Below are positions 30,001 through 38,030 of a stretch of 64,000 bases of DNA, piece after piece. Within the stretch, counting starts at the first letter, position 1. Each line of letters opens with the position of its first letter. The DNA is from Adiantum capillus-veneris. Lineage: Eukaryota; Streptophyta; Polypodiopsida; Polypodiales; Pteridaceae. Under the pieces are notes generated by a model. That model saw only the letters and a list, made by a program, of their open reading frames with translations. It searched no databases and was not told the DNA's origin. The stretch lies in NCBI GenBank assembly GCA_014529385.2, contig CM043960.1, forward strand, positions 36,718,781 through 36,782,780, written 5' to 3'. A program made the position numbers and the translations under genes.

Positions 30001-30405
30001 GCTTTCTATAGAGAGCATTTTCTCCACCTCACGGAGGATGGGTTTGTGATTCGACCTAGCTATATGGATAGGCATCTTTCTCATGGTGTCCGATGTGCCA
30101 TTGGCCAGATACGCACGTCCTCACATCAGCTTGAGATTGAGACTGGCAAATTCAGAGGGACACTAGCAAATAGCAGGATATGCCGCTTATGCCATCTAGA
30201 CCCAGAGACAGAGGTACACTACATATGTCATTGCACAGTGTACTATGAGATACGAGGCCGTTTTCATTGTCTATTCAGAGAAGGTTTCGGGCCACTATCT
30301 AGGGTCATGAGTTATGAGGATCAGAGATGTCTTGGGCAATATCTACTTGAGCTACACAGGCATAGAGAAACTTTACTGAGGAGAGCTGAAGAGAGACAAC
30401 CCTAG
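27013..30405 (+). CDS. LINE ORF2 protein: endonuclease, reverse transcriptase, CCHC
   Basis: 1130 codons. APE-type endonuclease, residues 1-260: N7, E31, GDFNART at 147-153 and D258-H259 are the catalytic positions, all plausible. Reverse transcriptase, about 470-790: FVDFRKAFD (D610, D616), GVKQGCPLSPTLFG, and the active-site box at 709-712 reading YADN, where sister copies (near 21510 and 39170) have YADD. A C-terminal CCHC finger has C1057, C1060, H1069 and C1074. The start ATG at 27013 lies 30 bases after the ORF1 stop and fits the endonuclease fold. The TAG at 30403-30405 looks premature: the same frame runs 75 codons further to a TGA at 30631, giving a basic Arg-rich tail that other copies show in frame. 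The enzyme would nick target DNA and copy LINE RNA there; loss of the second active-site Asp should abolish copying (inference). Confidence 0.93.
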   Translation: MATWNCNGSMRLDVGAFEESFKDKDIVFFLETHQAPGQVMPHVVGYRWETAHRTNARSEHGSRGLGGVAVLFKEELQPLLHIVRRDDHARYMWVRLRTDTGRFLYIAICYFPPSTSMYAASRGQSPFSILDDDIWEFSREGDIILLGDFNARTGNSQTVFYDTSDEMLRELDVGELGLDRCSDDREQTEYGRYLMEMTTTHGLAILNGLQRFPGAAGFTFFPHRHGASTVDYVMTQPSFVPCIQDFTVGARPMGIAVDHALLTLSIKFQYSTTQTSGGRSHTRYTFTPETNFVYSEEIWDRLLEGTVGTNGTCLSVEECTTLLTETLHGAASVAYPHTQPGKRRHFGSMPQNSWYDEECREMRAQLQKDLLLGVITYRQSRIAFRRLMRRKKRAYLAQIERDLYQMFLSRDSGEAWRLFHEHSPPQVITSPEVWGQYATSLYTVPGQEPLPDPTKPCPATSTFFTPEMVQRAIDKMKTGKAYDHDGLVAEHFIHAKDMLMEVLTVLFNRAMCEGLPETWRLSNIVPIFKAGDPTEPGNYRTIMVGHTLARLYASILEQHLSNWAEGEGVRAKGQAGFRRGFSTLDHILTLRAIIEEGRAHGRRIYCSFVDFRKAFDMVPRARLMRRLLEMGVPIEVIWGIMALYRSVMGHVHTPEGVSDLIHSTIGVKQGCPLSPTLFGMYVDEVSYYIEREGDKGAQVAGTWIPLLLYADNIVLISDSPEGMQRQLDALRSFAQDSGLCVNLGKTKVMVFNTTPQWVRRSIPTFKYGQETVEYTDAYTYLGVVFTGPRFSLKRAAETRLTRAGAALGGMERMCSQVQFEEPRTKLWLFDTLVASTMLYGVQVWGPSVGQEGWRRMEKPLVSMISQLIRAKASVPHDIIRAELAAPPMVIEALTRSVSFVHSLWDTTRDRYARVALESSRQLALNGDTSCWYAKMASWFRTHGFTMDKLPPFQYSLQAPLRPLTRVEINRLIRQDLIQLDTRRTWIEPIQELGTKTAFYREHFLHLTEDGFVIRPSYMDRHLSHGVRCAIGQIRTSSHQLEIETGKFRGTLANSRICRLCHLDPETEVHYICHCTVYYEIRGRFHCLFREGFGPLSRVMSYEDQRCLGQYLLELHRHRETLLRRAEERQP

Positions 30406-30633
30406 AGACAGATCACAGATTTCTTTACACTAGATACTGTACACCCAGAAGAACAGACAGAGGAGCAACCAACAGTAGAGAGGTCTACCCGCACTACTGG
30501 CATTCTAATAGACCGTGCATTGGAGCTAGGGAGATCTAGACGGCCCCGATGGAGAAGGGGAGCTACACAGTTTCGAAGGAGGCTACAGCAAAGGATTCGA
30601 GCCATACTTTTTCGTTGTCTAGAGTGCAGATGA

Positions 30634-30905
30634 AGATGGATCTCTATGCAGATAGATTTCTACTTCCCTCCCAAATTGTCTACACATTGTATAGCTCAGT
30701 TCACACGATTCACGCCTTTCGCCTTTCACACCTATCCGCTTAGTTTAGGATTCCGCAGTATTTATATCTTGTTATCCCTAGTTTAATTTATTTTGTTAAT
30801 CTGACTTGATATCAGATACACCGCATTGTAACTTCCTGGTCTCATAGGTCACTTTGGCCTTTTGAAGACATTAATATAACATTTCTCATTTCTCATTTCT
30901 CTCTC
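30634..30905 (+). repeat. LINE-A copy 4 3' untranslated region and tail
   Basis: Ends with GGTCTCATA, hairpin GGTCACTTTGGCC (30847-30859), TTTTGAAGACATTAATATAAC, CATTTCT repeats and TCTCTCTCT. There is no poly(A). Confidence 0.85.
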
Positions 30906-31095
30906 TGAGTGCGGGCAGAGCTCTGCAATGGTGGCTGCTCCTCTGGGTGTCCAATATCTAGTGTAAAGAAATCTGTAATCTGTCTCTGGGACTGTCTCTC
31001 TCCAACTCTCCTCAGTAAAGTGTCTCTTTGCCTGTGTAACTCAAGTGGATACAGCCCGACATCTTTGATCCTCATAACTCATGACCCTAGATAGA
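30906..31095 (-). pseudogene. LINE-A copy 5: ORF2 C-terminal fragment
   Basis: Minus strand: LELHRQRDTLLRRVGERQ, then RQITDFFTLDIGHPEEQPPL. It is the C-terminal part beyond the CCHC finger, inverted against the tail of copy 4. It has CAG where copy 4 has its TAG stop, so the longer C-terminus is ancestral. Confidence 0.8.
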
Positions 31096-31112
31096 GGCCC
31101 ACAAAATGGCAC

Positions 31113-31451
31113 GTGAGGAGTTGTACGAAGAGGTTGATGAAGTGTTCACGGGATCCAGCCTATGCTCAGTATAGAAAGAACCAATCGATTCCTGAATCAA
31201 GTGAAATATGGCAGAAGACTACCCAACAACCTCTGAGGTTGGCCATGAAAACCAAAGCAAGGCCGAAAGTAGAAAAGAAACGCACTCTTTTGAGAGAGGA
31301 GGACGCCGAACGCTCAATGGAATGCAAAATCAATGAGATGATGAAGTTCTACAAGCACTCAAGAAAGGGACAAAAGTCCAAGTTTTTTCCAGGGTACTTG
31401 GGCAAGCAATCCACGTTTGAAGAATTAGTAAAAAAAGGATTTAAGAAGTGA
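31113..31451 (+). CDS. Unrecognised Lys/Arg-rich open frame
   Basis: 112 codons from ATG 31113. The product is basic (TKARPKVEKKRTLLREEDAE, KFYKHSRKGQKSKFFPGYLG) without a domain I know. Stops then break a continuing frame with repeated SRQGKKS-like words to about 31690, just before the LTR-like repeat. It may be a decayed part of the retroelement ending at 31718-32028. A chance frame is possible. Confidence 0.25.
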   Translation: MRSCTKRLMKCSRDPAYAQYRKNQSIPESSEIWQKTTQQPLRLAMKTKARPKVEKKRTLLREEDAERSMECKINEMMKFYKHSRKGQKSKFFPGYLGKQSTFEELVKKGFKK

Positions 31452-31717
31452 CACCGTTGGCATGTTCACTTCGAGGATGACACTAGCCATTCTTCTCCCT
31501 CTTCTACCATCAAGAGACGAGGCAAAAAGAGCTATTGACGCTCAGATCTTAACATTACCTCTTCTAATGATTTGGACTCTAGACAAGGCAAGAAGAGCGA
31601 GTGACACTCATACCTTGACACTATCTCTTCCGAAGACTGAAATTCCTACACTTTTGGCAATGTTTTTGACAAGAAAAGGAATCATGTGACTCGAGAACCT
31701 AAATATTTTTTTGCAAA

Positions 31718-32028
31718 TTCTTTTGGAAATAGCGCTAGCTTTTTGTAACAGTTGCTTTTGGCGAGGAGTTTCAATAAGTGTGCCTTGGGGGAGCCTTTGT
31801 CAGATGAGTGTGTGATCACACAGAGTAGAGGATTCTCCTCGGTAGACGTACTCTTTTCTTATCATTAAAAAAAGGAGAACCGGAAGGGGTGCCAGACTTT
31901 GGGGCCAGTGCATCTGGAAGCAGAACTCCGCCGCTTCGTGTCTCGACTACTTCGAGTTTTGAAGTTCATCTGTTAAAGTTTCTGTTCTGTTCGTGTGTTG
32001 CTAAGAATTTACCGTCTTGTCAATGCCA
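31718..32028 (+). repeat. LTR-like repeat, copy 2
   Basis: Pairs with 25965-26284 in the same direction. The two copies lie 5.7 kb apart with LINE-A copies 4 and 5 between them, so they could be the two ends of one older element or two solo LTRs. Confidence 0.5.
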
Positions 32029-32105
32029 AGGTGGTTACAACTAGAGTCGCACATGGATGTAACCTTTTGGTCTCCTAGGTCATTTTGGCCTTTTGAAGCT
32101 TTAGC
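32029..32105 (+). repeat. LINE 3' end motif without TC tail
   Basis: GGTCTCCTA then GGTCATTTTGGCC (32078-32090) and TTTTGAAG, after which the match stops. It marks the 3' end of a LINE fragment, cut before the tail. Confidence 0.6.
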
Positions 32106-32960
32106 CACTCTATCCATGCTAGTCAAGTTTATTTTGCCTCATTCAGAGAACAAGAGAGGTTTGGAGCACATGGAATAGACATGGATAGATTACCACCCTT
32201 CCTGTATGACTCAGATGACTCCTTCATCCAGCTCTAACACAGTGAGAGGAACACAATCCTTAGAGAGGATGTACGGAAGCTCTACATCAAAGAGACATGG
32301 ATTGCATCTAGACAGCCTCTTCCCCTGAACATGATGTATTAGAGTGAGCACTTCTTGACCATGCTAGACAAGAGGTTCATCCAAAGACCACACGACATGG
32401 ACACATACATGCTACATAGCTCACGGGTGGCAATCGGTCAGCTCCGAGTATCATCACACCAGCTAGAGATAGAGAGAGACGGGAAGAGCTGCTCATACCC
32501 CCCGAGCTGAGAGGTTTTTCAAGCTTTGCACAGAGAGGGTGACTGAGGACGAGGAGCACTTTGTCTGCAGATGTAGAGCATGAGATATGAGGCTCTTTTC
32601 ACAGGACAACCCACCCTACGGCAGATCATGGAGTCTAGAGATCAGCACAGTTTGGCCGTTTTCTAGTGGAGATACACAGACATAAAGAGACACTGCTGAC
32701 ACTTGTAGCAGCAGCAAAGAGTGGCAGAGAGTCACAGCTTACAGATTTTTTCCAAAGTAGCACAACTCTACCATCACCCATCACACAGGCACAGTGAGGG
32801 GTCACCCTACAACAGGCTGAGACAATTGCCCCCGAGCTCCAGGATACATAGATCTGCGACTCCATCGCATACAAATCCAGAAAGATCGAAACTCACCACC
32901 ACTCGCAATGAGTCTACACCCGAGCCGGTTCTACATCAACAGTTTGTGACAAGCGATGTT
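32106..32960 (+). pseudogene. LINE-A-like copy 6: ORF2 C-terminal part
   Basis: Plus-strand traces in several frames: EHFLTMLDKRFIQRPHDMDT, VAIGQLRVSSHQLEIERD (about 32425-32480), then the ESHSLQIFSK segment equal to RQITDFF of other copies, and the basic tail. Many stops. It is more diverged than the other LINE-A copies. Confidence 0.7.
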
Positions 32961-33840
32961 CTCTTGTATGTTTAGGTTCTCTCTCTTTCATGAGAGTGGT
33001 GGCTAGAGAGGGCTTTAGCCTTTGCTTGGAGGATTCTGGAAGCTGACTCCGAGGAAGCTCGAAGGATTGCCACACCTTGACATTGAGCTAAGACTCTTTG
33101 GGGTTGAAAGTTTTTGCTCTAAAGATTTAGTGAAGGGGGAGTTATCTTCCGAGTGCCATTGAGATAAAGATCATGGATAACAAGCCCCATCAACGTGCTT
33201 GTATTATTCCTTTACCCTTAAAGATACTCTTTCGGGGGGGGGGGACCAGCCATCTTCTATCCCCAGGGTGGGGTCGATTGTCCACTCCGGGTTCTTAGTG
33301 ATATTTATTTATTTAATTGAGTACTAAAATTAATATACACTTTCGTATTGTAAAAAACATATTAATGTAGTCAGGAACCTCGCTTGTCTAAGAAAGCTTT
33401 CCCCCGTGTCTTGCTACTATGACTTACTCCCAACCAGGACACTGTCTGCCATAATATGGAATATCTTACTCAAAATATCAATAAGGTGCTCTCTCTTCTT
33501 TGCTCTTCTAGCCACAAAGAATCAATTAAACAGTCCCCTCCTCTCTAGTTGTAGAGAACAATCCTTCACATCTACAAAAGCACGCTGTTGTATGTATTAT
33601 TCTCCTGTTTAAAGAGAGATCTATACATGGCACATCAACTGCACCACCCAAAAATATACCAAAATCCCGATGTGCTAAAAATGTCTGTACAAGTCTGAGT
33701 TCTAGACTCCATTCAAGTATGTCATCATGCATAAATATCAATGAATATTACTTGATTTTTCACTTTGTGCCTTTTCATGCATTGTTAGTTATTTATTTTG
33801 TGGAGCTCGGTTTAATTTCAAATGTTATTTACTGATATAG
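32961..33840. other. Unassigned, possible intron or upstream region
   Basis: No supported coding sequence. A run of 11 G at about 33235-33245 breaks otherwise ordinary sequence. The gene with exons from 33841 must begin upstream, but I could not find a convincing earlier exon. Confidence 0.4.
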
Positions 33841-35575
33841 AATGAGAAAGGTAGAAAGGTAAAAGAAGCATTGGAACAAGCTGCAGAATACGATTTTCAG
33901 CAAAAATGCCCTTTTCGACCTGAGGTGAGTAGTTTATAATATGACTTTCTTTAGGAAGTCACTCCACATGAATCCCAATTGAGCTCCTGCTGAGACAGCC
34001 GCAGCTTTGTAATTCAAGCTGGCCTCTTTATATGTCTTATTGCACTTTATTACTAGGTTAGGCAGGCTCCTAAGGTATAGCACTGTATAAATGCCAGAAC
34101 TTGCAAGTAAGTTTCTTTGGCAAGTGGGGAGGGATGTATTTAACCTGTAAGGAGTAGATGATTTATCACATGCAAACTAGGCTAGGCAGGCTCGTAAGGT
34201 ATAGCACTGAATAAATGCCAGAACTTTCAAGTTAGTTTCTTCGGCAAGTGGGGAGGGATGTATTTAAACTGTAAGGAGGAGATGCTTTATCACATGCAAT
34301 TGAGCAAAGACTGTGAATGAATATGCAGGTACACTCAACAACACGGAAAAATGATAATCTTCGTTTGAAAAATATGATCATGCAACGAAGGCAGCTGAGG
34401 AAGGTCATACTTTTCAAGATAAACTCAAGAGTGTTAAGATCTGTCTTGTTGAGAAATTAGACGTAGTGGATAATCCTTGACTGCTTACCTGACTGGCTAC
34501 CTGCATCAATGAAAGATTTGTTGAAAGGTTGTTTGAAACATAGATTTAGTACTAAGACCCATGCTTCACGTCAAGCTTTAAAATAAAGTAAAATAATCAA
34601 ATTCCCATAAATGGATCAAAGCTGGAGGTGGCCCTTCTCAACCAGTGTTCACAAAAAACCAACCTTTAGTGTATATTTTATCTGGCTAAAATTCCAAAAT
34701 TTGAGCTAGATTTCAAGGTTGAAAGCACCTGACATAAGTTTACATCGTTTAGTGTAAAAATTGGCAAGTCCTTCAAATTTTGACACAAAAAACTGGGAGG
34801 ATTTGCATCGTGCACTTTTCTCACTGGTTGAGAAAATGGTTTTCTGTGAGCACTGTTCTCAACCTTGGGAAAGCATCTAGCCACAGATCCTCTCAGAAGC
34901 TATACCACTATAGGACACAATTGGTTTTCATTGCAAAGAACTTGTCCTAACAACAAATCAAGTGTGTATTATAAATACTAACCCCCTAGCTTAGGGACCT
35001 ACTCATCACTCTGTGTCTTCTCGGTAGATATGGAGTGGCGGAACATGCAAAATGACTGGGTTATGCATTGGGATCTATGTGACATATTGTTTTCGTATGC
35101 CAGATGTGTCTACGTCTTACTCAGCTTGATTTGCGTGACTTCGACTATTTTTTATAACAGGAAAAGGCCAACTTCAAACAGGAATCAAGAACACTTAGGG
35201 AGCTGGAAGCGTTGAAGGAATGTACTTTTAAACCTTCTGTGAATCCATCACCTCCCCTAAAAGAGACTGCTCCTGTCACAATCAAAGGTTTGGAGAGGCA
35301 CCTAGAGTTACAATGTATTGCCAAGCAGATGCGACGGGAGCAAGAAGAGCTGGAGCGGAAAGTATTTTTCTCCCATGTAAGTTAAATGTAGTATTCATGG
35401 CAGAAAATCATCTTGCTCATTGAACATGAATTCCATTTGGTAGTTTTTCAGCTAGCGAGGCAATAAATTTTTCTCTCTTAAACTGCAGGCCTATTCATTG
35501 CCAATGAGACAGTACACCATTCCACGCCCTTTTGTATTGCATACTGCACAGGGGAGATATCAGAAGAGATCGTAA
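33841..35575 (+). CDS. 3' exons of an unknown gene with CxF[KR]P motifs
   Basis: Exon A 33841-33924 (28 codons, acceptor TATAG, donor GTGAGT) encodes NEKGRKVKEALEQAAEYDFQ ending in CPFRPE. Exon B 35161-35376 (72 codons, acceptor AACAG, donor GTAAGT) encodes a charged helix, then KECTFKPSVNP, then ERHLELQCIAKQMRREQEEL. Exon C 35489-35575 (acceptor TGCAG) encodes AYSLPMRQYTIPRPFVLHTA and ends at TAA 35573. All phases are 0. A further in-phase exon at 34329-34403 is possible but has a weak donor. Cys-x-Phe-Lys/Arg-Pro repeats next to charged helices are common in proteins of cilia and basal bodies of protists and algae, so a sperm-flagellum role is possible; this is recollection of a pattern, not a family match. 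The 5' end is not identified. Confidence 0.6.
34053..34299 (+). repeat. Tandem duplication, 124-base period, in an intron
   Basis: Units 34053-34176 and 34177-34299, each with CTAGG.TAGGCAGGCTC, GCCAGAACTT and GGCAAGTGGGGAGGGATG. They differ at about ten positions. The duplication lies between exons A and B of the gene at 33841-35575. Confidence 0.85.
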
Positions 35576-36180
35576 TCTACCGAAGAGTGATAATACATTG
35601 GGACCGTCCAGATTCAGAGATGGCATCTGCTACCATGGCTCACTCAGCCAAGGCAATTACAAAATTGAGAGCATTTTAGAACAATTTGAAAAAAATTTGA
35701 GCTTTCAGTTTCTTTAAGACAAAAACCTTGTTCTGCATCCTGCCATCCCCATTAAGCAATGTTTTGGAGCCTTCAATTGCTTGAATTTTGAGCATGGGGT
35801 TCTGTGTAAGTCCGTATGCCTTCTAAACAGACATTTTGATCCTTATCCTAGTCAACCAATATGGGAGAATGATGTGATGTTAAGTAATCTACCTCAATTA
35901 TGACAGTTGTTAAGGGTAAATTATATGAGGTAATATTGGGGCTCAAGTCAGGAAGGCCTTTTTTGAGTCATAGTCTTGTTTAAAAATTTTGTATCGTATG
36001 ACAGCATCAAGCCTTCTACTTTCGACAAAGAACAAAATTGTTTTGTGGAATAACTAGAGAATGTTGATAGGAATCGTGCATGCACACAGATGCGAAACCT
36101 CTAGGTTATAATCACATCAGGACTGATGAGTATATTAAAAGGGTGCATGCATACCTACATGTGCACATGTGCGCTTGTTA
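35576..36180. other. Downstream of the CxF[KR]P gene, unassigned
   Basis: Probably includes the 3' untranslated region. No AATAAA-type signal stands out and no further gene is seen. Confidence 0.4.
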
Positions 36181-36339
36181 GCTAATAAGGTGGTTTGGTG
36201 ATGGAAGAACTCATACACCCCTGAAACTAATGGATAGAATCACAAGAATCTTCTAAGAGTGCTGATAAGGTGGTTCGTTGATGGAAGAGCTCATACACCC
36301 CTTAAACTAATGGATAGAATCACAAGAACCTTGTGCTCA
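36181..36339 (+). repeat. Tandem repeat, 80-base period, second unit broken by a SINE
   Basis: Units 36181-36260 and 36261-36339 share GATAAGGTGGTT, TGATGGAAGA.CTCATACACC and GGATAGAATCACAAGAA. The end of unit 2 (AATCTCCTAAGAGTGCT) appears after the SINE at 36595, so the SINE sits inside it. Confidence 0.8.
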
Positions 36340-36594
36340 CCTAGTGTTCACGTTGCTAGGGCTCTTGCCCTTGAACACTTGAGTGCATCCTCCTCCTAGG
36401 GTGTCCTTTGTTGCTACAAGTTCTCTCTGTTGTTCCCAATACATGTGGTGCATCAATTCGATGGTCATGGTGATGCCTACGAGTGGCTCTTGCCCGATGG
36501 TACGTGGCCCTTGCCAAACCATGTTTCATGGCTAATATTTGGAAGGGATAAGCACCTCCCCCTGTCGGCCTCTAGTGTGTTGGAGAACAAAAAA
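36330..36594 (+). mobile_element. SINE, 5'-truncated copy
   Basis: Matches the body of the SINE at 59650-60031: CTTGTGCTCACC.GGTGTTCACG region, GCATCCTCCTCCT, GGTGCATCAATT, CTCTTGCCCGATGGTACGTG, GGCTAATATTTGGAAGGGAT and AAGCACCTCCCCCTGT. It lacks the tRNA-like head and ends in an A-rich string near 36585. It is the most diverged of the three copies. Confidence 0.8.
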
Positions 36595-37400
36595 GAATCT
36601 CCTAAGAGTGCTTTGCTTCTTCTATGTTTGTGCGCACGTGTACCTCTCAAGTCTTGCTTTGGAGTTATGCTTTGACTGTTTCTAGTTTTTTGACTCTCTT
36701 CATTTCTATGACAAGAGAAGTATTTTCGGCCTTCTAGAGGAAAGACTATTTGGAGGGATTATATTCACATCCTAAATGGTGATGACTTTAAGAATATAAT
36801 GGTAAGTTTGTTGATTACCTTGTTTGAGAGATGACAACATCTCAAATTCTATGTTGGGATGATTGTAAGGTGCTCATTTTTTCTAACGTTTCTTTAAAAT
36901 GAAGCATGAGTGAACTTTTTGGCTCATCAAAGGAAGAGCTACATAGAGGGATAGATTTTATTGCATAAGCCCAAAATGAGTAGTTCTTATGTAAGTATGT
37001 TTAGCGCTAGATTGGTACCAAAACAGGACACTTCAGTGTCCTCTTTTCAAGGTTTTGAGTAAAATTCCATGTCATTCTTTAAAAAAATCTCTGCAAAAGT
37101 CACAGTTCTAAAAATTTTCCTCCTTACACTTTTAAGCTTATCATGACATATAATTGGGCCCATAAAGAGCTCACACAAAACTACATGTAATGAATATAAA
37201 GAATAGCTACAATAAGCTTTAAAGAAATACCAAGACTTTGAAAAATTTTGTGGATAGCTTATCTATACTAGCACCATATATTTGTCTATGTTTTACCCAA
37301 TTAAAATTTATGTTAATGTTGAATTAGTTTATCTTAAGTTATGTGTGTCCAATACATAAGTTTCATACATGGGATTATATGCAAAGTAAAACATTTTTGT
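36595..37400. other. Unassigned AT-rich sequence
   Basis: No gene, RNA or repeat recognised. Confidence 0.4.
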
Positions 37401-38030
37401 ATACTTCAAAGAGTCTTCATGTTATGGATTCATTTGGGACACTCCTATGGATGCAATTTATGCCCGTCATATATATGCTTCTCTTGTGCAAGACTCTTGG
37501 TTGGTTGATCACTGTATTGCACTCTGGGCTTTGCACAAATTTGAACAATTGTGGAGACAAGCCCTCACTACGATTTGGAAGTCTCGCTTGCCTCTTAAGG
37601 AGCGTTTGTTTCTATGGTGTTGTGTTGGGAGTTCTTCCCATTGGAACTCTCATGGCAGTGCGTCGCATTAGCTCCTCTCGTTGTGTCAGCTACTTCGCTG
37701 CTGATGAGAATGTCAGACATCTGCTTTGCGATTGTGGCTGCACCAGGACATTCCTTCGATGCATTTTTGCTTGTATGAATCTTCGATTTCCCTCGGCGGT
37801 TTTCCACAAATGTTTCTGGCTTTTTGGCATTCTTCTGACTTCCCTCCAGCGTTTTGCCATCTTCATCACGTGGGTGAGATTTTGGTTGCTATGGTCTCTG
37901 TGGCACCATCACAATCGCCGTATGTTTAACCGTCGTGAGGCGGACCCTTTTCCATCCTTCAAGTTAGTCTCTCCTCTCATCAGGCTATCTCAGTGTCTAA
38001 TCCTCTCCTCTCATCAGGCTATCTCAGTGT
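37401..38030 (+). pseudogene. Plant L1-type LINE C-terminus with zinc-binding RT domain
   Basis: Spread over two frames: WRQALTTIWKSRLPLKERLF, then GVLPIGTLMAVRRISSSRCV, the Cys pair, and ADENVRHLLCDCGCTRTF, the layout of the zf-RVT domain at the end of plant L1 reverse transcriptases. A frameshift near 37620 separates the halves. The reverse transcriptase core is absent. This third LINE lineage differs from LINE-A and LINE-B. A 32-base duplication (TCTCATCAGGCTATCTCAGTG) is at about 37970-38032. Confidence 0.7.

Larger units (their letters stand above)
26718..30905 (+). mobile_element. LINE-A copy 4, 5'-truncated, best-preserved LINE
   Basis: A 5'-truncated insertion of about 4.2 kb that keeps the ORF1 C-terminus, the entire endonuclease-RT ORF2 and a 3' untranslated region with the hairpin and ATTTC/TC tail. 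Both junctions are TC-rich, which fits insertion into a TC microsatellite. Two changes in ORF2 (YADN, early TAG) argue against present activity. Confidence 0.9.

Noticed and set aside
34053-34299. CRISPR-like or array repeat
   Set aside because: Only two long direct units without spacers, in plant DNA; a simple tandem duplication.
34360-34480. Alternative frame KYDHATKAAEEGHTFQDKLK
   Set aside because: It overlaps a possible in-phase exon of the gene at 33841, lacks a clear splice acceptor and matches no family I know.
37020-37340. Search for tRNA, rRNA or snoRNA genes in the unassigned stretches
   Set aside because: No cloverleaf or conserved rRNA words were recognised by eye in 32961-33840, 36595-37400 or 60032-62412.
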